Assembly (NCBI GenBank): GCA_031550405.1
Contig: JAVBOP010000187.1
Location: 1 to 25,961, forward strand
Direction of reading: 5' to 3'
DNA length: 25,961 nucleotides
From: JAVBOP01 sp031550405
Lineage (GTDB): Bacteria > Bacteroidota > Ignavibacteria > Kapaibacteriales > UBA2268
The notes beneath the pieces are model-generated. The model was given only the letters and a program-made list of their open reading frames with translations, had not been told where the DNA came from and searched no databases. The first letter of the stretch is position 1. Each line of letters opens with the position of its first letter. Below, piece by piece: positions 7,837 to 13,988 of this stretch. A program made the translations under genes and the position numbers.

Positions 7837-7866
7837 AAGAATAATTAATTTATTTTAATTATTCTT
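7837..7866 (-). promoter_or_regulatory. Perfect 12-bp AT-rich hairpin in the fliS-fliD gap
   Basis: AAGAATAATTAA (7837-7848) and TTAATTATTCTT (7855-7866) are exact reverse complements with a 6-base loop. The stem has only two G-C pairs and no following T tract on the transcribed strand. A partial read-through or mRNA-processing structure is more likely than a full terminator. Confidence 0.45.
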
Positions 7867-7887
7867 TGGTGATATTCTAATTGTTTG

Positions 7888-8268
7888 TTAAGCGGGACTG
7901 GCTGTTGCCTTGTCCTTATCCTCAAGATTAAAAGCCTGCGCCCATGTATCTCTCAGTTCTGTAATAATATGCAGCGCCTCGTCTATCTTCTTTTGAAATA
8001 TGCAGCGTTGGCAATATTCATACAGTCTGTATAAGCGGGTTGAGACATCTTCGTAATCAAAATTCAATGCCGCCATAAGTTCTATAAGCACCTTGCTCAT
8101 CTTGTGAGTATCGTTACGCTTCGCAGAAACAATAAACAAATCATACATTTTCAATATAATTTTTTCCTTGCTCCACGAATATACCTCTTGCTCAAGATAC
8201 GAAGGGATTTTCTTCCCGCCACTGCCATACATCTTATGTGCTGCTAATTGTTGTGCTGCTGTTGCCAT
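7888..8268 (-). CDS. fliS: Flagellin export chaperone FliS
   Basis: This is a 126-residue, mainly helical protein of normal FliS size. Recognisable features are the N-terminal AHKMYG, the segment SKEKIILKMYDLFIVSAKRN (compare SPEELILMLYDGAI in the family), LIELMAALNFDYEDVSTRLYRLYEYCQRCIF, and the final helix EALHIITELRDTWAQAF. FliS binds the C-terminus of flagellin in the cytoplasm, prevents early polymerisation and delivers it to the export gate. AGAAGG stands immediately before the ATG. It is the first gene of the flagellar row and has a sigma-28-type promoter about 55 bases upstream. No flagellin gene is in this window. Confidence 0.9.
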   Translation of the reverse strand: MATAAQQLAAHKMYGSGGKKIPSYLEQEVYSWSKEKIILKMYDLFIVSAKRNDTHKMSKVLIELMAALNFDYEDVSTRLYRLYEYCQRCIFQKKIDEALHIITELRDTWAQAFNLEDKDKATASPA

Positions 8269-8323
8269 AACCTTCTCTCTTTATAGTAAAATACTTGGTG
8301 CCCACTTATCATACCTTAATATT

Positions 8324-8350
8324 ATGTCGGCACAAATATAAAAAACTTTA
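8324..8350 (-). promoter_or_regulatory. Sigma-28 (FliA) type promoter of the fliS operon
   Basis: Read on the minus strand, TAAAGTTT (8350-8343), 11 bases, then GCCGACAT (8331-8324) matches the sigma-28 consensus TAAAGTTT-N11-GCCGATAA. The -35 half is exact, the spacing is exact, and five of eight -10 bases match. The spacer also contains TATATTTG, which fits the general -7 box, so both sigma factors might use the site. Confidence 0.65.
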
Positions 8351-8536
8351 AATTACAGGAAAATATTTTGTTAATACTACGGATTCATTGCAAAAACAAT
8401 ACCAGATTTATATTTTTGGGCACCCATTTTAGTATGCCATTTTTTTTTCGCCATAACACTTGATATGTGTACGAAAGTTTAGATTTTTTCGCTCAATATT
8501 CTGCGTTTCACGCCAGTCAGGAGTTTAAAATAAGCG
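8351..8536. other. Intergenic stretch without a recognisable gene
   Basis: I see no coding frame or clear signal between the fliS promoter and the MITE. GGTGCCCA near 8298 and TGGGCACC near 8418 are inverted but 110 bases apart, which is probably chance. Confidence 0.5.
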
Positions 8537-8666
8537 TTATACCATTTGCTAATACAAATTTATAGTTATTTTATTTCCCCCAAAAAGCGTTCCCGCATGT
8601 TTTCTTAATCAATTTTCAAGATATCGTTCATTTTCTGCAATATTTTTGTATTAGCAAATGGTATAA
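8537..8666. mobile_element. 130-bp MITE related to an IS630/Tc1-type element
   Basis: The ends are perfect 22-bp inverted repeats: TTATACCATTTGCTAATA plus CAAA at 8537-8558, and its exact reverse complement at 8645-8666. The interior has no open frame. The ends begin with TA-rich sequence, in keeping with the TA target preference of IS630/Tc1 elements. Seventeen bases of the same terminal repeat recur at the end of the adjacent IS630 transposase remnant (8904-8920), so the MITE was probably moved by that element's enzyme. Confidence 0.75.
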
Positions 8667-8697
8667 TGCTGCATTTCACAAAGCAAAACCATTGTAA

Positions 8698-8913
8698 GTA
8701 CCTGATAATATTGCACTTATATTTTTGTCGCCATATAGTCCGAAATTGAATCTTGCTGAAAAAATTTGGTGGAAATTTAAGCGAGAATTTTCTAACAAAT
8801 TGTTCAAAAATCTTGAAAAATTAAGTGATTTTTTATTCGATTTAACAAATTCATTGATAAAAGAGGAGGTCGCTTCAATATGTTCATACAATTATGCTAC
8901 AAATTTGTATTAG
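8698..8913 (+). pseudogene. IS630 family transposase, C-terminal remnant
   Basis: The frame gives IALIFLSPYSPKLNLAEKIW followed by WKFKREF. This is the hallmark C-terminal block of IS630/DDE_3 transposases (LPPYSPELNPIE..W..LKR), including the last catalytic glutamate of the DDE triad in LNLAEK. A stop codon (8695-8697) closes the frame upstream, and the N-terminal two thirds with the first two aspartates are missing, so it is inactive. Its own stop codon (TAG at 8911-8913) lies inside the terminal repeat copy at 8904-8920, which marks the right end of the original element. Confidence 0.8.
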
Positions 8914-8920
8914 CAAATGG
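8904..8920. repeat. Right terminal repeat of the IS630 remnant
   Basis: TTTGTATTAGCAAATGG is identical to 17 bases of the MITE's right end (8645-8661). It lies in direct orientation to that end and inverted relative to the left end. Confidence 0.75.
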
Positions 8921-8977
8921 CTGTAATTACAATTCGTTTCTTTCTGTTTCAATTTTACTGTGTTCTATAGCATTGAT

Positions 8978-9000
8978 GCCTAACGTTCCGTCGGCTGCTT
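8978..9000 (-). repeat. attC-like half site 1 with core GTTAGGC
   Basis: The plus strand reads GCCTAACGTTCCGTCGGC and then TGCTT. On the minus strand it ends in GTTAGGC, a perfect match to the integron core GTTRRRY. It shares GTTCCGTCGGCTGCTT with the repeat at 9982-9999. Only one arm is recognisable. Confidence 0.5.
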
Positions 9001-9009
9001 TTTGGGTAG

Positions 9010-9033
9010 AATTATGAATATTTTTTAATAATT
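9010..9033 (+). repeat. Dispersed motif copy 3
   Basis: The plus strand reads ATTATGAATATTTTTTAATA with inverted outer arms AATTAT and ATAATT. On the minus strand the same bases code for the last residues (IIKKYS, stop) of the gene remnant at 9012-9158, so here the motif is read through as protein. Confidence 0.65.
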
Positions 9034-9158
9034 GGTGCGAATTTCAGTCCGCTTGTCAAAACTAATGTTTCCATTCCGTTTGGTATATCGTCAAAGTCTG
9101 CAACTTCAACTGTCGCACCACATTGAAGCGTTAGCGTTGTAAGGGCAATCAAAGATCG
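9012..9158 (-). pseudogene. C-terminal remnant of an unknown cassette gene
   Basis: The minus frame is open for 48 codons and reads like real protein: LQCGATVEVADFDDIPNGME, then TLVLTSGLKFAPIIKKYS and a stop. It has no plausible start codon (the only methionine is internal) and is closed upstream by an in-frame stop (9159-9161). I infer the 3' end of a gene whose front was lost. I do not recognise the family. Its stop lies just before the attC-like half site, the position expected for a cassette gene. Confidence 0.45.
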
Positions 9159-9234
9159 TTACCCAAATTTGCAGCAAAGATCAATAGAATTCCAAATGCT
9201 CCCCTATAACGCTAATGCAATATTAATTGTCGTG

Positions 9235-9945
9235 TCAATGTTTGGCTTTGTTTGGCTTATAAATAAGTCCAACTGAAAAACCGTTACTATCGTGTCCTGG
9301 ATTTCTATCATAACTTGGGTTGTCGCCGTTTGAAAAATGAATGTGCCAAAGTCCTGCCTGTCCCGAAAGTTGTTTGCTAAGTCTAAACTCTGTCCCGATA
9401 CCATATTTTGGACTTCCGTTTAATTTTGTTCCTTCTCGATTGTCACCAAAAAAGCCCGATGGTTTCGGATAGTTGTCACCAAACAAAATAAGTCCTGCAC
9501 CACTTTGGAAAAAGAGTTTGAAGTTGTCCTTATGAACTGGATAAAACCGAACAAAAGGTCGAAGTCCAAAAGCCCACGTATTGTTTATATCGTCCGTTAC
9601 GTGGACAGTCGAAAATTCTGCACCCAAAGTCATAAATTTTCTTGCTTGATAAAGTAGTCCAATGTTGTTTTGATAAACAGTTGTCTTGCTGGCATAATAA
9701 CCATACGAAACACCAATGTCGTCATAGTAAGAAAATATGTTTGCTAATGTTTTGTCGTTTTTTGTCAAAAGCAAAATAACTGTCGCCGCAACCGCCGGAA
9801 TAATAATTCCGTTTGCTGTATGTAAGTTTACAGGTTTAAAACCTAATGGATTTTGATACCATTTCGTAAATGGCGGATATTGTCCAAAAGCCTTTGGCGA
9901 AATAAGAACTGTTATTATAAAAATTAAGGTCGTTATTCGTTTCAT
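9235..9945 (-). CDS. PagL-like lipid A 3-O-deacylase / acyloxyacyl hydrolase family outer membrane protein
   Basis: This is a 236-residue protein with a signal peptide (MKRITTLIFIITVLISPKAF, cleavage near AFGQ) and alternating beta strands typical of a small outer membrane barrel. The penultimate strands carry HIHFSNGD (H203-x-S205-N206) followed by RNPG and GFSVGLIY at the end, the arrangement seen around the catalytic H-x-S of PagL. The third PagL active-site residue, a glutamate about 12 positions later, is not present; aspartates D213 or D219 are nearby. PagL-type enzymes remove the 3-O acyl chain of lipid A. The frame can be extended to 9981, but that start lies inside the attC-like repeat; ATG 9945 gives a clean signal peptide. 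It looks like a cassette gene, flanked by attC-like repeats. Confidence 0.7.
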   Translation of the reverse strand: MKRITTLIFIITVLISPKAFGQYPPFTKWYQNPLGFKPVNLHTANGIIIPAVAATVILLLTKNDKTLANIFSYYDDIGVSYGYYASKTTVYQNNIGLLYQARKFMTLGAEFSTVHVTDDINNTWAFGLRPFVRFYPVHKDNFKLFFQSGAGLILFGDNYPKPSGFFGDNREGTKLNGSPKYGIGTEFRLSKQLSGQAGLWHIHFSNGDNPSYDRNPGHDSNGFSVGLIYKPNKAKH

Positions 9946-9975
9946 TTTTATCTGTCTATGCGGTCGAAATTTGTT

Positions 9976-10108
9976 GTACAACGTTCCGTCGGCTGCTTGC
10001 GAGCGGGCTTGCGGGCTGCTAAACTATCCCACGAAACAAAAGCCGAAGCGGGCGACAAAAGTTCAATTACCGATTTCAGCCCGCTTGCAGGCAGGCGGCA
10101 AGTTAGCT
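9976..10108 (-). repeat. attC-like site 2, 133 bp with inverted arms
   Basis: The arms are imperfect inverted repeats. The left arm (9982-10018) contains CGGCTGCTTGCGAGCGGGCT and GCGGGCTG. The right arm (10078-10108) contains CAGCCCGCTTGCAGGC and ends in AGTTAGCT. On the minus strand it begins with AGCTAAC (R''-like), 12 bases after the stop of the nuclease-like gene, and ends with GTTGTAC (R'-like, imperfect). Size and layout fit integron attC sites, which are usually about 57-141 bp. Confidence 0.55.
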
Positions 10109-10119
10109 ACTGGCATTTG

Positions 10120-11175
10120 TTAATCATCGTCTTTGTTTGATGCAATCTCATGCTTTATTTTCTCAATAACTTGTTCCAGTATTGTTAAGTATTTTTCCAT
10201 ATTACTTTCCTTATATGATTCATCAATAATCCATTTGTAATTCGACTTTGCTGGAAGGAAGCAATTCATAGAAGCGATTTGCTCTTCATAGAAGAAAATG
10301 ATTTTCTCATAATTTGGAACTTTTTTTCGTAATTCCTCAAACCCAGTGTAAATGCTTTGTTTGAATACTGAATTTGGTGGATAACCAAAACAAAGTCCAA
10401 CAAATCCTCCATTTAGTGGTAAATTTAATGAATAACATTTTGAAACCCAACGAAAACTAAGTGAATTCTCTTTTGCAAAGTTGGATATTGCTTTGAAAGC
10501 AATTTCTCCATATCTATTCAGAGAGGCTACAAATTGCTTTTCATTTACTTTCGGTAGTTCTGCTGATTTGATTTTTTCGGATTTTAAGAATTCTTCTTCT
10601 CCAACGACGTAATCGCTTGAAATCATCCGTTCATTTGATTGATTTAGAAAATACTTAAATTCTAAACAATAAATGTCAATCCCCATCCGCTTAAGATACA
10701 ATGCCGTCTGTTTTATTTCCGTTGATATATTTTGAGCTACAATCATTAACTTTGAAGACTTATTAAACGCAACATTTAAATCTTCACTGTTCTGGAAAAA
10801 TTGTTGATGGTATTCGTCTAAGTTCACTTCATCTCCAGAATACTCTTGATATATTTTATTCAACTGTTCATAACTAAGATTTTCAACAAAAGAGGCATAT
10901 TCAAGTATTTGAGCAATGGTTTCCCGTGGTGTTTTTTCTCGTTTCAGTTCAACCACTACCGTATTTCCTTGTTTATCAATTCCTAATAAATCAATAAACG
11001 TATTGAGATTTGTAGTTACCTGTCTTCCAATAATCAAAACATTGCTATTTTCTAAAAAATATTCTGGATTTTTCTCCAATAAAATTTCCAAGTCTATTTC
11101 GCGATTATTTTCTGCAAAATTTCTTTCTTTAAATTGAATTAATTTTCCGTCTTTGTCAATTGTGAATAACTTCAT
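10120..11175 (-). CDS. PD-(D/E)XK nuclease-like protein (NucS/DUF91-like N-terminus)
   Basis: This is a 351-residue cytoplasmic protein. The N-terminal ~105 residues resemble the NucS/DUF91 nuclease fold: LEKNPEYF (33-40), VLIIGRQV (46-53), the acidic residue in FIDLLGIDKQGN (D62), the core VVVELKREKTPRE with E76-x-K78, and a helix IAQILEYASFV that carries the usual glutamine (Q89). This is the PD-(D/E)XK metal-binding pattern. The remaining ~245 residues are not recognised. They include a second alpha/beta part (KLMIVAQNISTEIKQTALYL) and an aromatic C-terminal part. The substrate is unknown; DNA repair or defence against foreign DNA are possible. It is the only gene between two attC-like repeats and is oriented like a cassette gene. 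Confidence 0.7.
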   Translation of the reverse strand: MKLFTIDKDGKLIQFKERNFAENNREIDLEILLEKNPEYFLENSNVLIIGRQVTTNLNTFIDLLGIDKQGNTVVVELKREKTPRETIAQILEYASFVENLSYEQLNKIYQEYSGDEVNLDEYHQQFFQNSEDLNVAFNKSSKLMIVAQNISTEIKQTALYLKRMGIDIYCLEFKYFLNQSNERMISSDYVVGEEEFLKSEKIKSAELPKVNEKQFVASLNRYGEIAFKAISNFAKENSLSFRWVSKCYSLNLPLNGGFVGLCFGYPPNSVFKQSIYTGFEELRKKVPNYEKIIFFYEEQIASMNCFLPAKSNYKWIIDESYKESNMEKYLTILEQVIEKIKHEIASNKDDD

Positions 11176-11213
11176 ACTTTTTACTTTTTTATATTCTCAC
11201 TTCAACCGCTTGT

Positions 11214-11246
11214 AGCTAACGGACCGGCGGCTGCTTGCGAGCGGGC
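11214..11246 (-). repeat. attC-like half site 3
   Basis: AGCTAACGGACCGGCGGCTG and the following CTTGCGAGCGGGC repeat the left arm of site 2. CGGCTGCTTGCGAGCGGGC is shared apart from minor differences. On the minus strand it ends in GTTAGCT, 39 bases before the start of the nuclease-like gene. The partner arm is missing on the alkD-like side. Confidence 0.5.
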
Positions 11247-11265
11247 AAAAGTATCCATATAGATT

Positions 11266-11288
11266 TTATTAAAAAATATTCATAAATC
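11266..11288 (-). repeat. Dispersed motif copy 4, 7 bases past the alkD-like stop
   Basis: The plus strand contains TTATTAAAAAATATTCATAA followed by ATC, the full consensus form. The wider sequence AGATTTTATT...CATAAATCT has inverted ends. On the gene strand it reads ATG AAT ATT TTT TAA TAA. Confidence 0.75.
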
Positions 11289-11295
11289 TAACGTA

Positions 11296-12003
11296 TTAGC
11301 ATCTTGTGGCTTTACGTTTAAAGCCTAATCTGCCGTTATTCCTTGCTTTTTCAATAGCTTCCGATGCAATAGGCACTTTACAGTTATTTTTACCCATATA
11401 AACCTTCACTTTGCCAATAGCTTCTGCCACTTGCACCGCTTTTTCATGCAATGGTAAAAATGAAATTCCAACCGCCGTAACAAAACCATTCATTGAATAT
11501 CTAACTCTATTAGGCGAATCATGTATCGTATCTTTAACAGTATCAAGCATTTGGCTGATTTTATTCGCGTCAAATTCCTCATCTTTTTTGAAGCCTAAAA
11601 GCCAGCAATATGCACTCCAGCCCGCCGACATTTTCAGCTCCTCACCACTTGCAATCCACTTATCTGCAATATTCAAAGCCAGCGGCGAATCCACAAGCAT
11701 CACCGCAACCGTATAATCTGCAATCATATAGCAATATGCCTGACTTATCCAGCGTTCATAATCCGCCTCACTCATGTTTTTGGAATCGGCAATCATACCC
11801 GCAAAATACATTGCATCGTAATTTCCGCTTGCATAGAGTTCCTCTGCAAGTGCCTGATTTTTCTTGATTTTCTTCGCAATCGGATTCATATATTTTATGG
11901 CAACGCCGAAAAGCGGCTCTTTTGCACCATGATTTTTAAATATTTTCCGATTTTGCTCGGTGCCAGCTTCTTCGAGCTGCTGCATTACTTCTTGATAATT
12001 CAT
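11296..12003 (-). CDS. DNA alkylation repair protein, AlkD-like HEAT family
   Basis: This is a 235-residue, all-helical protein matching the DNA alkylation repair family (AlkC/AlkD-type HEAT-like repeats). Recognisable parts are KEPLFGVAIKYMNPIAKKIK (about 28-47), the repeat NYDAMYFAGMIAD, SPLALNIADKWIASGEELKMSAGWSAYCWL, and the C-terminal block VYMGKNNCKVPIASEAIEKA followed by RNNGRLGFKRK. Family members with proven activity flip out and excise alkylated purines. This subfamily with the basic C-terminal tail is common in Bacteroidota but has not been clearly assigned a substrate. It starts 41 bases after the ettA stop on the same strand, with a dispersed motif in between, so it is probably transcribed with ettA. 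Confidence 0.85.
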   Translation of the reverse strand: MNYQEVMQQLEEAGTEQNRKIFKNHGAKEPLFGVAIKYMNPIAKKIKKNQALAEELYASGNYDAMYFAGMIADSKNMSEADYERWISQAYCYMIADYTVAVMLVDSPLALNIADKWIASGEELKMSAGWSAYCWLLGFKKDEEFDANKISQMLDTVKDTIHDSPNRVRYSMNGFVTAVGISFLPLHEKAVQVAEAIGKVKVYMGKNNCKVPIASEAIEKARNNGRLGFKRKATRC

Positions 12004-12022
12004 ACGTTTTTTTTTGTGTATT

Positions 12023-12045
12023 TTGTTAAAAAATATTCATAAATC
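12023..12045 (-). repeat. Dispersed motif copy 5, overlapping the ettA stop codon
   Basis: The plus strand reads TTGTTAAAAAATATTCATAA followed by ATC, one base different from the consensus. The last base belongs to the ettA stop codon TAG. The gene-strand reading is ATG AAT ATT TTT TAA CAA. Confidence 0.75.
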
Positions 12046-13733
12046 TATTTCACTAACTTCTTGTATCTTACTCTGGTTGGTTCTACGTTGCCGAGACGTT
12101 GCTTGCGATTTTCCATGTAATCAGTGTAACCACCTTCAAAATAATATACTTGGCTTTCGCCTTCAAATGCAAGAATATGTGTTGCAATTCTATCTAAAAA
12201 CCATCTGTCGTGGGAAATTACAACTGCACAGCCTGCAAAATTTTCCAAGCCTTCCTCCAATGCACGCAATGTGTTTACGTCAATATCATTCGTAGGCTCA
12301 TCAAGCAATAACACATTTGCTTCGCGTTTCAAAGTCAATGCCAAATGCAGGCGATTGCGTTCACCGCCGGAGAGAGTGCCGCATTTTTTCTGCTGGTCTG
12401 CACCGCTGAAATTAAACTTGGCAACATAAGCACGCGAATTGATGCTGCGACCGCCAACCATAATGTCGTCAAGTCCGCCAGAAACCACTTCCCAAACATT
12501 TTTTTCAGGATCAATATCCTCATGCTGCTGATCCACATAACCAACCTGCACGGTTTCACCAACTGTAAACTCGCCAGAATCAGCTTTTTCAAGTCCCATA
12601 ATCATACGGAATAGGGTCGTTTTTCCTGCACCATTCGGACCAATCACGCCAACAATGCCTGCAGGCGGAAGACTGAAGCTCAAATGCTCAAACAGCAGTT
12701 TATCATCAAATGCCTTAGAAACCTCAATTGCATCAATAACGTGATTGCCCAATCTTGGACCGTTCGGTATGAACAATTCCAGCGTTTCTTCCTTCTCTTT
12801 GACATCTTGGCTTAATAAATTTTCATAAGCTGATAATCTCGCTTTAGCCTTTGCGTGTCTTGCTTTTGGCGACATTCTAACCCATTCTAACTCGCGTTCA
12901 AGCGTCTTTTGGCGTTTAGATTCAGCTCTGCCTTCCTGCTCCAACCGCTTAGCTTTTTGGTCGAGCCATGAGGAATAATTGCCTTGCCAAGGAATGCCTT
13001 CACCTCTATCAAGTTCCAAAATCCAGCCGGCAACATTATCCAAGAAATACCTATCATGCGTAATCGCGATAACAGTGCCTTTATATTGCTGCAAATGTTG
13101 CTCAAGCCATGCAACAGATTCTGCGTCCAAATGGTTTGTCGGCTCATCAAGCAGCAAGATATCCGGTTCAGTAAGAAGCAAACGACAAAGAGCAACACGG
13201 CGGCGCTCGCCACCAGAAAGGTATTTAATTTGTGCATCGCTTGGAGGACAACGCAAAGCGTCCATTGCGCGTTCGAGCTTATTCTCAAGATTCCACGCAT
13301 CTTTTGCTTCGAGCAAATCGGTCAAAACACCTTGCCTGTCAATGAGTTTATTCATTTCATCATCATCAAGCGGCTCGGCAAATTTCGCACTTATTTCATC
13401 ATATTCTTTTAGTAAATCGACAATTTCCTGCATTCCTTGCTGAATAACTTCTTTCACAGTCATATTATCATCAAGTTTTGGCTCTTGGGCAAGATAGCCA
13501 ACAGAATAGCCGGGAGAAAAAGTTACTTCGCCTTGATATGAAGTTTCTTCGCCTGCAATAATTTTGAGAAGCGTTGATTTACCAGAGCCATTGAGACCGA
13601 TAATGCCGATTTTAGCTCCATAATAGAAAGAAAGATAAATATCTTTTAATACTTGTTTATGCGGTGGGAAAATTTTGCTCACTCCGATTAAGGAGAATAT
13701 AATTTTTTTATCATCTGTTTGAGGCGCTGCCAT
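12045..13733 (-). CDS. ettA: Energy-dependent translational throttle protein EttA (ABC-F)
   Basis: This is a 562-residue ABC-F ATPase with two nucleotide-binding domains and no membrane segments. Visible motifs are Walker A GLNGSGKS (46-53), signature LSGGERRR (172-179) and Walker B with EPTNHLD (197-203). In the second domain they are GPNGAGKT (365-372), LSGGERNR (454-461) and EPTNDID (479-485). The linker between domains carries the charged helical stretch RELEWVRMSPKARHAKAKARL, typical of EttA. EttA binds the ribosomal E site and gates the first steps of elongation according to the ATP/ADP ratio. Length and linker fit EttA rather than Uup or antibiotic-resistance ABC-F proteins. A TATATTTG promoter box lies 62 bases upstream. 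alkD follows in the same direction. Confidence 0.95.
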   Translation of the reverse strand: MAAPQTDDKKIIFSLIGVSKIFPPHKQVLKDIYLSFYYGAKIGIIGLNGSGKSTLLKIIAGEETSYQGEVTFSPGYSVGYLAQEPKLDDNMTVKEVIQQGMQEIVDLLKEYDEISAKFAEPLDDDEMNKLIDRQGVLTDLLEAKDAWNLENKLERAMDALRCPPSDAQIKYLSGGERRRVALCRLLLTEPDILLLDEPTNHLDAESVAWLEQHLQQYKGTVIAITHDRYFLDNVAGWILELDRGEGIPWQGNYSSWLDQKAKRLEQEGRAESKRQKTLERELEWVRMSPKARHAKAKARLSAYENLLSQDVKEKEETLELFIPNGPRLGNHVIDAIEVSKAFDDKLLFEHLSFSLPPAGIVGVIGPNGAGKTTLFRMIMGLEKADSGEFTVGETVQVGYVDQQHEDIDPEKNVWEVVSGGLDDIMVGGRSINSRAYVAKFNFSGADQQKKCGTLSGGERNRLHLALTLKREANVLLLDEPTNDIDVNTLRALEEGLENFAGCAVVISHDRWFLDRIATHILAFEGESQVYYFEGGYTDYMENRKQRLGNVEPTRVRYKKLVK

Positions 13734-13794
13734 AGTTATCCTTAGTTATATAATAATAATTATTAAATTGCATATTTAATTGTTTTCAATGACA

Positions 13795-13802
13795 CAAATA
13801 TA
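13795..13802 (-). promoter_or_regulatory. Putative -7 box TATATTTG for ettA
   Basis: CAAATATA on the plus strand reads TATATTTG on the minus strand. It lies 62 bases before the ettA start codon. No clear -33 partner was found. Confidence 0.55.
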
Positions 13803-13943
13803 CGAATTAATTGAAAGAGGAATATCAAGTGTTTGCAAGGTTGAAAATTTTTCAAAGAGAAAATATCTATTTTTATCTGACATTCTCATCTATATATCAA
13901 AAAAAAAGAGGATATTTTCCACACCCCCGCATCTCCCAAAAAC

Positions 13944-13976
13944 AAAAAAAAGCCCAATTAAATTATTGGGCTTTTT
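13944..13976 (-). terminator. Intrinsic terminator after the acidic protein gene
   Basis: A perfect 12-bp stem pairs AAAAAGCCCAAT (13947-13958) with ATTGGGCTTTTT (13965-13976) around a 6-base loop. On the minus strand it is followed by a run of eight T. It lies 12 bases past the stop of the acidic protein and probably ends the gyrB transcript. On the plus strand it also has a T tract, so it may work both ways. Confidence 0.9.
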
Positions 13977-13988
13977 ATAGAGGTGCTG

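Noticed and set aside
9946..9981. Longer start for the PagL-like gene
   Set aside because: The extra 12 residues fall inside the attC-like repeat and spoil the signal peptide. ATG 9945 is preferred.
12979..13443. Two long plus-strand frames opposite ettA
   Set aside because: Both are antisense to clear ABC-F motifs. The S- and C-rich composition is that of non-coding shadow frames.
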